A stretch of 25,081 bases of DNA from a virus. Both the position numbers and the translations under genes were made by a program. This document shows, in pieces, positions 1-6,711 of this stretch (position 1 is its first letter; each line of letters starts with the position of its first letter). The notes beneath the pieces were generated by a model. It worked only from the letters and a program-made list of their open reading frames with translations, had not been told where the DNA came from and did no database searches. Location of the stretch: positions 1 to 25,081 of IMG/VR virus record IMGVR_UViG_3300032047_000117. One strand, written 5' to 3'.

Positions 1-767
1 GCCGTTTGCCTGCCAGACGCGATGTTTTGAGTTGAGGAATTGCTGTGGAAGTCATTGCCCCAGTAGCTCCAAGATGTCTGAGCAGGCGCACCGCCACGCC
101 AGCTATCCCCCTTACCGCTTGATAGATTCCCATCAAAAAAACAAAGCACCTGCGTGTCGTTGTCTGAATCAGCGTTCTCACCTATAACGCAGAAAGAGTC
201 TGCGTGACCAGATATGCCAGTGCCCCCAATGTTTCCAGAAGACGCTGACGTTCTAACAGCGGAGTAACCGTTACCGCCAATTACCATCTCCGTGATGCCG
301 GGACTTACCGCTGAGACCTGAGAGTCTCCCGAGCTGCTGCCGTGATTACTTACCCCAAGATAATTATTAGCGTTCATTGCAGTGCCTATTCTTTTTAGGA
401 TGTCATAAATGCTTTCGTTACCTGAAGTATTCCGGCTGTTGCTGTAATTTGTTTCGTAGACCGCATAGATAGAGTTAGAAGACGGAGTTGTTAAATTTCC
501 GTTGCCGTTTATGTAAGCGAACTTCGTGACGTTGGTGCAATCAAAGAACGCCTTGTATACGCCTTCGCCATCGCCTATTGCGGTTCTTGAACCCGCGCCT
601 GTTGATGATTTAGTGGCACTCAAGAATGAAGATGTTCCGGGGTTCGCAAAATGCGCCTCGGTACGGCTTGTTGATTTGGTTCCTGTAGCCGCCATCAAAA
701 TATGCCATCGCGGGCCAGATGCGACTGTGGCTCCTTTACCAATAAAAAAGCTCGTAGGTAGGCTCAC
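1..767 (-). CDS. Putative tail adhesin/fibre protein, N-terminal part (cut by left window edge)
   Basis: Reading the minus strand shows a frame that stays open for at least 255 codons from position 767 to the left edge. A stop codon (TAA) sits directly before the chosen GTG at 765-767, only 4 nt after the stop of the preceding gene. An ATG at 693-695 is the alternative start, but it has no visible ribosome-binding site and would discard in-frame coding-like sequence (GKGATVASGPRWHILM). The visible protein is rich in Ser, Gly, Asn, Thr and Tyr with few charged residues, which is typical of beta-rich phage fibre or receptor-binding proteins. Near the edge it has Trp-rich stretches such as SWSYWGNDF. 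I recognise no family. It does not share the INEYR or KKGARTLD motifs of the two adhesin paralogues downstream in coordinate. Its place at the end of the duplicated adhesin block suggests a third, unrelated receptor-binding protein. The coding call is firm; the function is inferred from context. Confidence 0.7.
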   Translation of the reverse strand, partial: MSLPTSFFIGKGATVASGPRWHILMAATGTKSTSRTEAHFANPGTSSFLSATKSSTGAGSRTAIGDGEGVYKAFFDCTNVTKFAYINGNGNLTTPSSNSIYAVYETNYSNSRNTSGNESIYDILKRIGTAMNANNYLGVSNHGSSSGDSQVSAVSPGITEMVIGGNGYSAVRTSASSGNIGGTGISGHADSFCVIGENADSDNDTQVLCFFDGNLSSGKGDSWRGGAPAQTSWSYWGNDFHSNSSTQNIASGRQT

Positions 768-771
768 TTAC

Positions 772-1374
772 CTAGACCGTGAATCCAGTAGCCGAAGCAA
801 GCGTAATGGTGCCGCTGTGACCAATCACCGAAACTAGCCAGTAAACGTGATCCGCCCAAGTCGGCTCCGTAGCCGCAGGCCATTTCGTGTTTGATCCAAA
901 GCTAGGGGTTCTGCCGCTCGCAGCATTCATCTTGATCATGGTGATCTTACCTTCAGCGAGGTTCGTAAAGCTGAAGGTCGTTGAAGCTGACAAAGTAATG
1001 ATATGAAGGGGCTTGTTCATATCGATGTTGTGCGTGGACGATACAGAAGCCGTTACTTGTTCTGGCTGTAAGCTCGAATAATCACCACCACTAATGTTGT
1101 TGGTGTTGATGATCAAGTCTCCACCGAGCGTCAGACTGCTCGGCGTTGTAAGAGCGCCTGACAATTTAGCGGATGTGACACTTGTATTCGCTAGTTTGGC
1201 GGTCGTGACGTTGGCATCCGCCAGCTTTGCGGTGGTAATCGCGTTGTTCGATACGGCTGCTGAACCAATAGCGTTGTCTGCGATTAAAGCGGTTGTGATC
1301 GCGTCGTCAGCTATGGCTGCGGAAGTCACAGCGTTGTCTGCAATGCTAGTCGCTTTGATCTTTGTTGTCGGCAT
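772..1374 (-). CDS. Repeat-bearing short fibre protein X3 (200 aa)
   Basis: The first 75 residues are a run of roughly 10-residue repeats of the type (D/N)NAITTAKLA, with variants such as DNAVTSAAIA and DDAITTALIA. Such runs are seen in many phage tail fibre proteins and probably form a trimeric or beta-structured shaft. The remainder (about residues 76-200) is a distinct C-terminal domain with HIITLSASTTFSF and a GTITLA strand near the end. The same repeat type occurs in the genes at 2791-3234 and 4617-6260, so this is the third member of an X family. Its C-terminal domain diverges from the other two, which end in a TITLP...GW domain. The ATG lies 1 nt after the stop of the chaperone-like gene, and the ribosome-binding site (GGAG) is formed by that gene's last sense codons. 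It likely contributes to the host-contact structure; the exact role is unknown. Confidence 0.8.
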   Translation of the reverse strand: MPTTKIKATSIADNAVTSAAIADDAITTALIADNAIGSAAVSNNAITTAKLADANVTTAKLANTSVTSAKLSGALTTPSSLTLGGDLIINTNNISGGDYSSLQPEQVTASVSSTHNIDMNKPLHIITLSASTTFSFTNLAEGKITMIKMNAASGRTPSFGSNTKWPAATEPTWADHVYWLVSVIGHSGTITLASATGFTV

Positions 1375-1375
1375 G

Positions 1376-1570
1376 TCAGGCTCCTAACACTGGACGAGTA
1401 GTTGGGAAATCGTCACTAGCGGGCCAGTCGCGAAGAAGCTGTCTATACGCAATCACTGCCTCTGCGTTCGGGAAATCAGAAACAGTCGCGGCAACGTCTG
1501 TGCGTTGTAGTTCTTCGTCACGCCACTTGCGAGCTGCTTGGATTGGATTTAATACGGTCATGCCAACCAT
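1376..1570 (-). CDS. Tail/fibre assembly chaperone-like protein Z2 (64 aa)
   Basis: This small protein carries the pattern WRDEEL, then TD, then AYRQLLRDWP, then FP, then RPVLG. It resembles the phage tail assembly chaperone family (Phage_tail_APC-like) found beside fibre genes of many phages. I recall the family and have not searched it. Its start overlaps the stop of the preceding adhesin by one base (TAATG). The ribosome-binding site AGAGG lies inside the adhesin's final Gln-Arg codons. It is a clear paralogue of the 67-aa gene at 3236-3439, sharing WRDEEL, LRDWP and RPVLG in register. Because each copy follows its own adhesin paralogue, it probably helps that adhesin fold, trimerise or attach, by analogy with small fibre-assembly chaperones. 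Confidence 0.75.
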   Translation of the reverse strand: MVGMTVLNPIQAARKWRDEELQRTDVAATVSDFPNAEAVIAYRQLLRDWPASDDFPTTRPVLGA

Positions 1571-2790
1571 TACTTGATCCTCTGGTATTGGGTTTGATTC
1601 TGTCGAGAGCTGAACGAGCCAGAATTTTCGCCGATAATAGGGACGTTTAGAGCAAACTCGCGCAAGGCGTTGGTGCCATTGCCGTGCCCCAAAAACTTAG
1701 GGACAGAGTTGACGGTCTTGTAATAGCGGGGCAGCTCCTCCAGCGTTTCAACGCTCCAAGTGCCGTTAGAATTTTGAATTAGAACACTCTGTCCCTGCGA
1801 ACCCGGGACAGATACCGAACCAGCTACGTCAGTTCCACTAGACCAACTGAGGTTACCTGACAGCGGTATTTTACGAATTTTATTCTCACGATAGCCGTCA
1901 GAATCAACCGCAAGGGTATAGTAGCCAACGTAGAGATGCGTCGAGTCACCGGACATCGAATCTATCGAATAAGCGGCATCTGTCCCACTGCTTGACTGTG
2001 ACTGCCAATCGATCACTACATTTGCGCGATCCTGATTCGACGAAATACTAAAACCAGTGTGTCCAAATGTTGAGCTGTTTAAGTAATACACGAACAGATG
2101 GCATCTGTTATTGGAGTAAGCCAGCATCACATACAGTCTGCGATTCACAGGATCCCAGTGAATGCAGGCAGGCTGGCCCGGGGTGGTATATGTATAAGGC
2201 GAGGCACTCAAAAGCGTACCGCCTGAATCTTTTAGTGAGAAACTATTCGCGTTACTGCTAGGTTTCCCTGCGTCTGTTCCTGAGCCGCCGACTAGACTAG
2301 CCGCATAAAGGACGAGATTACTACCGCTGAAGGTAACTAAAGCAACCGCGAAATAATCGTTCGCGTTTGCGATGCTTGATTGCGGATTGCTACCGTTACA
2401 TTTGATGTAACCTGTCCCCATGATCCAGCCACCGCCCGTACCGGGCCAGTTTTGGTTTGGAGCATTTACAGTGTCTGATGCTATATCCGTCTGATACCAA
2501 GTCCCATTATAGGACGTCGTGTAATTGATCGCCCACGCGCCATCTGAACTGACGCCCAGACCCCCAGGGCTAGTACCGCCGCTCGCAGCCGCCGCTTGAT
2601 AATCCGTGCTCCTAGATAGCGCACCGCCGATAGCGTTGGCATCTGGGTAAGTTGTTGTGTCGAGGGTTCGAGCGCCCTTTTTTAGCCAAACAAAGCCGTT
2701 GCTGCCCGTCCAGATATTCCCTTTATCGGGAAACCATCGGTACTCGTTAATCTCAGCACCAGCGCTACCGCCACCTAGTTTAATAGCCAT
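1570..2790 (-). CDS. Putative adhesin/receptor-binding protein Y2 (406 aa)
   Basis: This is a paralogue of the 393-aa protein encoded at 3439-4620. An N-terminal block starting GGSAGAEINEYR and containing NGFVW and KKGARTLD is identical at 37 of 47 positions. The C-terminal block LREFALN...IGE...TQYQRIK is also conserved, while the middle diverges. The middle has evenly spaced strand-like motifs (RLYVMLAY, HLFVYYLN, THLYVGYY, KIRKIPLSGNLSW), which may indicate a beta-propeller or another repeated beta fold; this is only a structural guess. No catalytic motif is visible. The ATG directly abuts the TAG of the upstream X2 gene, with GGAAGGAA in X2's last codons as ribosome-binding site. The conserved ends could attach the protein to the fibre and to its chaperone, with the variable centre contacting the host surface. 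Confidence 0.75.
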   Translation of the reverse strand: MAIKLGGGSAGAEINEYRWFPDKGNIWTGSNGFVWLKKGARTLDTTTYPDANAIGGALSRSTDYQAAAASGGTSPGGLGVSSDGAWAINYTTSYNGTWYQTDIASDTVNAPNQNWPGTGGGWIMGTGYIKCNGSNPQSSIANANDYFAVALVTFSGSNLVLYAASLVGGSGTDAGKPSSNANSFSLKDSGGTLLSASPYTYTTPGQPACIHWDPVNRRLYVMLAYSNNRCHLFVYYLNSSTFGHTGFSISSNQDRANVVIDWQSQSSSGTDAAYSIDSMSGDSTHLYVGYYTLAVDSDGYRENKIRKIPLSGNLSWSSGTDVAGSVSVPGSQGQSVLIQNSNGTWSVETLEELPRYYKTVNSVPKFLGHGNGTNALREFALNVPIIGENSGSFSSRQNQTQYQRIK

Positions 2791-3234
2791 CTAAAGTTCC
2801 TTCCAGCCGATGGTGGAATCGACGTAAACCAGGGTTGCAGCAGCGTTCGCCGCAAGCTCACCGTTGTCTGCTGTCGAATTAATGGGTGATCCAGCGCGAG
2901 CTACCGTGACCGTGCCAGTACCTGCGTTTTTGATGAAAACCACGTTGCCAGCGCTGGGGCTTGAGGGCAGCGTAATAGTCACCGCGCTTGATGAGTTGAC
3001 TATGAGTTGGTCGCGAGTAGCCGCTGTATAGTTCCCCGTCTTGATGGAGAAGTTATTGAAAGCTCCACCAGCGCCTGCTGATAATTTCGCGGATGTTATA
3101 GCGCCATCAGTTATTTTTGCAGACGTAATGGCGTTGTTTGCTATTGCCGCAGTGCCGACCGCGCTGTCAGCAATCAAGTCAGCCGTAATCGCGTCGTTGG
3201 TAACACCCGTTGTTTTTATGGTAGTGAGCGGCAT
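2791..3234 (-). CDS. Repeat-bearing short fibre protein X2 (147 aa)
   Basis: Residues from about 8 to 55 are short repeats such as NDAITADLIA, NNAITSAKIT and DGAITSAKLS. The C-terminal domain (about residues 75-147) starts at AVTITLPSSP and ends in GWKEL, with INSTADNGELAANAAATLVYV between. The same C-terminal domain type ends the 547-aa protein at 4617-6260 (TITLPASP ... VGWAMS), so X2 looks like a shortened version of it without the long N-terminal part. The start ATG lies 1 nt after the TAA of the chaperone-like gene. Its GGAG ribosome-binding site comes from that gene's Gly-Asp codons. Its own end (GW-KEL) supplies the GGAAGGAA site for the next gene. It is probably a fibre segment that carries adhesin Y2. 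Confidence 0.78.
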   Translation of the reverse strand: MPLTTIKTTGVTNDAITADLIADSAVGTAAIANNAITSAKITDGAITSAKLSAGAGGAFNNFSIKTGNYTAATRDQLIVNSSSAVTITLPSSPSAGNVVFIKNAGTGTVTVARAGSPINSTADNGELAANAAATLVYVDSTIGWKEL

Positions 3235-3235
3235 A

Positions 3236-3439
3236 TTAGTCTCCTAACACGGGTCGAATGTCAGGGAAGCCTTCATGCTCGGGCCAGTCGCGCAAAGCAG
3301 TCCTAAACGTCATATAAGCCGCTCGTTGTGGATGATCGGACAAAGGTACGATGTAGTCTGTAGCTTTTAGCTCTTCATCACGCCAAGATCTTGCAGCCTC
3401 TTCTGCTGCCATTGGAGACGGGGCCGTCATTTTAATCAT
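3236..3439 (-). CDS. Tail/fibre assembly chaperone-like protein Z1 (67 aa)
   Basis: A small protein with SWRDEELKATD, FRTALRDWP, a FP pair and the terminal RPVLGD, paralogous to the 64-aa gene at 1376-1570. The pattern resembles Phage_tail_APC-like tail assembly chaperones. I chose the ATG at 3437-3439 because it overlaps the adhesin stop by one base (TGATG) and aligns exactly with the start of the other copy. In both copies GAGGATCAAGT(A/G) precedes the ATG. A GTG one codon earlier and an ATG at 3428-3430 are possible alternatives. Placed directly after its adhesin, it probably assists adhesin folding or attachment and need not be a virion component. Confidence 0.75.
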   Translation of the reverse strand: MIKMTAPSPMAAEEAARSWRDEELKATDYIVPLSDHPQRAAYMTFRTALRDWPEHEGFPDIRPVLGD

Positions 3440-4620
3440 CACTTGATCCTCTGATATTGCGTTTTAGCGGCACGATAATCAGGTGAATCTTCCCCAATGA
3501 CAGGGGTGTTCAGAGCAAACTCTCTAAGCCTTTTAGAGCCGCTACTGTTAGTTCCAGCCATGAATTTAGTAACGGAATTCACTGTCTTGTAGTAACTCGG
3601 CGGGTAGCTCATACCCTCCTTAGAAAAGTAAGTAGAATAATCAACCAAGACGTTCGCCCCGGTATCCCCACTAACTTTGACGAAACCCAAGTCTGTGCCG
3701 CTCGACCAGCTTAGATTTCCTGACTTTGAAATTTTGCGTATTTTCGTGCCGCCGGAAGCGGAATAGCCCACATATAGATGGGTAGCATCACCTGACATTT
3801 TGTTAATCGTAGATGCGTTATTCCCAGCTTGCGTTCTCCAATCTATTTGAGTGGTGGCGTTGTTGGTGGTGCTAGGTGCGTTATAATTATTGTATCCAAA
3901 CCCTGCGCCGTTCCAGTGATAAACAAACAAATGGCAGTTAGTGCTTGTTTGAGCCATAAAGTACAGCTTTCGGCTAGAAGGATCCCAGTGGAGCTCCCCA
4001 ACACCATAAGCGGCTCCATAGCCGTACTGTGAGAACAATTTGTTTCCCGAAGTATCTCTCAGGGCCGTATCATTCATATACTGATAGGGTTTTCCAGCGT
4101 CAGTACCAGACCCTCCTACTAGAGAGTACATGCGTAGCCTCATGTCAGAGGTGTTAGAAGGTACAACTTCGCTTCTAATAACAAAATAATTGTTGGCGTT
4201 AGTTATCGATGATTGGTTTGATGCATTACACTTAATGTAAGCAAGCCCCATAGTCGCGTAATGACTACCTGAGCTAGGGAAAGATGTATTGGCTGTAGTT
4301 GTGTCTGTTGCAATATTAGTCTGTCTGTATGACGTAGCGTAGCCGTTGTAGGCAACGATAGCCCACGCGCCGTCTGAAGATATGGCCATTGGGCCATCGC
4401 CCGTGTAATCGTCTGATTGGTAATCAGTGGTTCGTGAAACCGCAGAATCGACCGCATATGCATCAGGGTAGGTTGTGGCGTCTAGAGTCCTAGCGCCTTT
4501 CTTCATCCAAACGAAACCGTTGCTGTCAGTCCAAACATCTCCCCTGTCTGGATAAAACCTGTATTCATTAATGTCAGCACCAGCGCTACCGCCAGATACA
4601 AAATCAGAAAATTTACTCAT
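3439..4620 (-). CDS. Putative adhesin/receptor-binding protein Y1 (393 aa)
   Basis: The first 60 residues (GGSAGADINEYRFYPD, then NGFVWMKKGARTLD) and the last 30 residues (RLREFALNTPVIGED, TQYQRIK) match the 406-aa protein at 1570-2790. The central part is more diverged and rich in Asn, Ser, Thr, Gly and Tyr. Strand-like motifs recur (KLYFMAQ, HLFVYHWN, THLYVGYSA, KIRKISKSGNLSW) in the same order as in the paralogue. The start is taken as ATG at 4618-4620. It forms an ATGA overlap with the stop of X1, and GGGTGGG, from X1's Val-Gly-Trp-Ala codons, serves as ribosome-binding site. A GTG 12 nt upstream would instead bury that site. The function as host-binding adhesin is inferred from composition, position and the downstream chaperone; no enzymatic motif is visible. 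Confidence 0.75.
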   Translation of the reverse strand: MSKFSDFVSGGSAGADINEYRFYPDRGDVWTDSNGFVWMKKGARTLDATTYPDAYAVDSAVSRTTDYQSDDYTGDGPMAISSDGAWAIVAYNGYATSYRQTNIATDTTTANTSFPSSGSHYATMGLAYIKCNASNQSSITNANNYFVIRSEVVPSNTSDMRLRMYSLVGGSGTDAGKPYQYMNDTALRDTSGNKLFSQYGYGAAYGVGELHWDPSSRKLYFMAQTSTNCHLFVYHWNGAGFGYNNYNAPSTTNNATTQIDWRTQAGNNASTINKMSGDATHLYVGYSASGGTKIRKISKSGNLSWSSGTDLGFVKVSGDTGANVLVDYSTYFSKEGMSYPPSYYKTVNSVTKFMAGTNSSGSKRLREFALNTPVIGEDSPDYRAAKTQYQRIK

Positions 4621-6260
4621 GACATTGCCCACCCGACCGTAGCGTTCGTGTATATAAATTGTAGTGATAAGTGAATTTGATCTAACGTCATGTCGCTCGC
4701 GCTGGACATGATGTTGCTGCCGTTACGACCGATCACGGTGTCATCAAAGTTACCGACAGTAACCAGAACTCGTTGACCTATAGTCGGTGAAGCAGGAAGC
4801 GTGATGGTTCTGCCAGCGGTATCTACATAGACATGCGTATTTACCGTCGCGGTCATATTGGCGCTTGCAACAACCGTTGTTATGCCAACCGCAACGGGTT
4901 CTGAAGCAATTTTAGCTGCCGTCACCGCGTCGTTTGCCAGCGAGGCTGTGACTACGGCATTCGTCGCAAGCTGATCCGAGCCAACGGCGTCGTTCGCGAT
5001 CTTAGCTTGAGTCACCGCGCCGTCCGCGATCTTTACGGTACTCACTGAGTTATTGTCTGGGGTGCCGATGCTGAGCGTGACCCCCTCAGAACTCATGACC
5101 TCGATAGCCACACCGTTTTCTGGAGCGGTGCTAAAAGTTATCGTAGCTCCAGATACTGAGTAGTTCGCCTTGCTTTGGTACACGCCGTCGAAGTACACGT
5201 TAGTGTTGTTCTCGACAGTCTGCGCGGCGAGCGTAAACGCGGTAGCTGAGCCGTTACCTGTAAGCTGCGTGACCACAAAAGTTGTTGATGTCGTAGAGAC
5301 TTCAGCAATTGTAGCCGCAGTAACCTCGATGACTGACCCGCTAGCGGGCGCGGCTGAGAAGGTTATAACGTCGTTAGCGACGGAATAAGCGGACTTGTTT
5401 TGGTAAACGCCGTCGATGTAAATGAGCGTATTCGCGATCAACGGGGATGACGATATCGTGTAAGCGGTTGTTGATCCGTCACCAGTAAACGTGTTGACGT
5501 TTAGATCGGCTCCACCGCCACCAATCTCGCCCCAACCTGACGTGTAACCCTCAAACTGGCTGGTTGTGCTGTTAAATCGGAACATGCCAGCAGCAGGACT
5601 GCTGTCTCGCTGAGCGGTCGTACCAGTTGGAACCTTAACCGAGCCGGTGCCATTCAGGGTTAGGTTATTGAACGCAGGGCTGTCAGTGGTCGCTACGCCT
5701 TGATTCAGCGCTTTCACAGAGGCTATAGCGGTAAGCTCGCTGTCCATCAGCGCACCAGCAGCCGTTACGTTCGTCGCGTCAGTGACATCTGCGCTGGCTT
5801 CAACACCATCTAGCTTGGACTTCAACGCATTGGTGAAGTTGTTTTGCGTCAGACCACCGTCACCTACCGTGTAGGTGGTGTTGTTGTCCGTGCTGGTGAT
5901 CGTGAAGTTAGGGTACGTCCCACTGACAGTCGTAGCGCCAGCACCTGTCAGAGCAACGGTCTGATCTGAAACATCGTTCAAACTACCAGCAGTTAAGCGG
6001 TTCTCAGCTTTGTCGCCCGACGCATAAGCTCTAGCGGTCGTGCTCTCTTGCGCCCGAACTACGGTCAGGGTGTTCGAGCTAACCGCTGTGACCTTCACGA
6101 TCTCTACGTTACCGCTGAGATCTTCAAAAGTTACATAGAAGTACTCGCTGCCCGAAATAGAGGGAAACACGGAAGCATCCGCAACGGCAATCGACGTAGC
6201 GGAGCTTGTGATCCCTGACGACAGCGTCGTCTTAGCATTGTTGCTAAATTTTACAGACAT
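4617..6260 (-). CDS. Multidomain tail fibre protein X1 (547 aa)
   Basis: The order of parts is as follows. Residues 1-95 form a beta domain (TTLSSGITSSATSIAVAD ... VEIVKVTAV) common at the N-terminus of marine phage tail proteins and probably used for attachment. A linker follows, with a FNSTTSQFEGY segment at about 225-240. Two homologous beta domains of about 77 residues come next, each starting like FTGDGSTTAYT or LTGNGSATAFT and containing (I/F)DGVYQxKxxYSV near residues 280 and 357. At about 405-460 lie short repeats (TVKIADGAVTQAKIANDAV type). A C-terminal domain with TITLPASPTIG ends in VGWAMS and is shared with the 147-aa gene at 2791-3234. The protein is thus a mosaic of known fibre building blocks. 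It begins the first X-Y-Z cassette and its end overlaps the start of Y1 (ATGA). Confidence 0.82.
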   Translation of the reverse strand: MSVKFSNNAKTTLSSGITSSATSIAVADASVFPSISGSEYFYVTFEDLSGNVEIVKVTAVSSNTLTVVRAQESTTARAYASGDKAENRLTAGSLNDVSDQTVALTGAGATTVSGTYPNFTITSTDNNTTYTVGDGGLTQNNFTNALKSKLDGVEASADVTDATNVTAAGALMDSELTAIASVKALNQGVATTDSPAFNNLTLNGTGSVKVPTGTTAQRDSSPAAGMFRFNSTTSQFEGYTSGWGEIGGGGADLNVNTFTGDGSTTAYTISSSPLIANTLIYIDGVYQNKSAYSVANDVITFSAAPASGSVIEVTAATIAEVSTTSTTFVVTQLTGNGSATAFTLAAQTVENNTNVYFDGVYQSKANYSVSGATITFSTAPENGVAIEVMSSEGVTLSIGTPDNNSVSTVKIADGAVTQAKIANDAVGSDQLATNAVVTASLANDAVTAAKIASEPVAVGITTVVASANMTATVNTHVYVDTAGRTITLPASPTIGQRVLVTVGNFDDTVIGRNGSNIMSSASDMTLDQIHLSLQFIYTNATVGWAMS

Positions 6261-6274
6261 CTATGCTCTCTCGG

Positions 6275-6700
6275 TTAAGAAGCGGTAATGACCCACGTAA
6301 TTGTCATGGCATCGTTTGCACCTTTATTCACGATTGAAAACACGGTTCGGCATAAAAGATCGCCGTTAGAGCTGGCGTTCAGGATGCCCGCTTCAGTCAA
6401 AGCGCCAGTTCCAGTGCCAGCAGCAAACGTGCAGACGTAAGTAATCGTGTTGCTTGAGACAGTGCTCGAAGTCAACGCAGCACGGGCAACCTCTGCTCCG
6501 AGCGCGGTGTTATTCGCAGCCGCCGCTGTAGCCGACGTACCAACAGCCATATGGCTCATCGCGCCTTTGCTGGTGTCCTTCATCCGCGATGTGACGTATG
6601 CCTTGCCAGATGTGACAACCAAGTTCGGGATCTCTTGAACCACTTCGCCGTTGATCGCAACGGTCACATGGCCTTTCAGTTTTAGTTCAGAGTCAAACAT
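6275..6700 (-). CDS. Small tail/fibre-associated protein (141 aa)
   Basis: The sequence begins with a strand-rich segment (LKGHVTVAINGEVVQEIPN) and continues with MAVGTSATAAAANNTALGAE, then FAAGTGTGALTEAGILNA, then CRTVFSIVNKGANDAMTITW. This pattern is frequent in small phage tail proteins, usually annotated only as tail fibre or hypothetical protein. The GxGTGALTEAG core resembles domains found in tail proteins of marine podoviruses and of some larger phages. The start ATG has an AGAGG ribosome-binding site 8-9 nt upstream. It stands between the repeat protein and the multidomain fibre gene, 11 and 14 nt from them, so it belongs to the same adhesion operon. It is probably a structural connector; no catalytic residues are seen. 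Confidence 0.72.
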   Translation of the reverse strand: MFDSELKLKGHVTVAINGEVVQEIPNLVVTSGKAYVTSRMKDTSKGAMSHMAVGTSATAAAANNTALGAEVARAALTSSTVSSNTITYVCTFAAGTGTGALTEAGILNASSNGDLLCRTVFSIVNKGANDAMTITWVITAS

Positions 6701-6711
6701 TCCAATATCCT

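Noticed and set aside
4203-4463. 86-aa minus-strand open frame inside the Y1 adhesin gene
   Set aside because: It is out of frame within a coding region supported by a conserved paralogue; no sign of a frameshift or separate gene.
1-4620. Possible diversity-generating retroelement target in the adhesins
   Set aside because: No reverse transcriptase, no template/variable repeat pair and no C-type-lectin-like variable region were seen; the adhesin differences spread over the whole centre.
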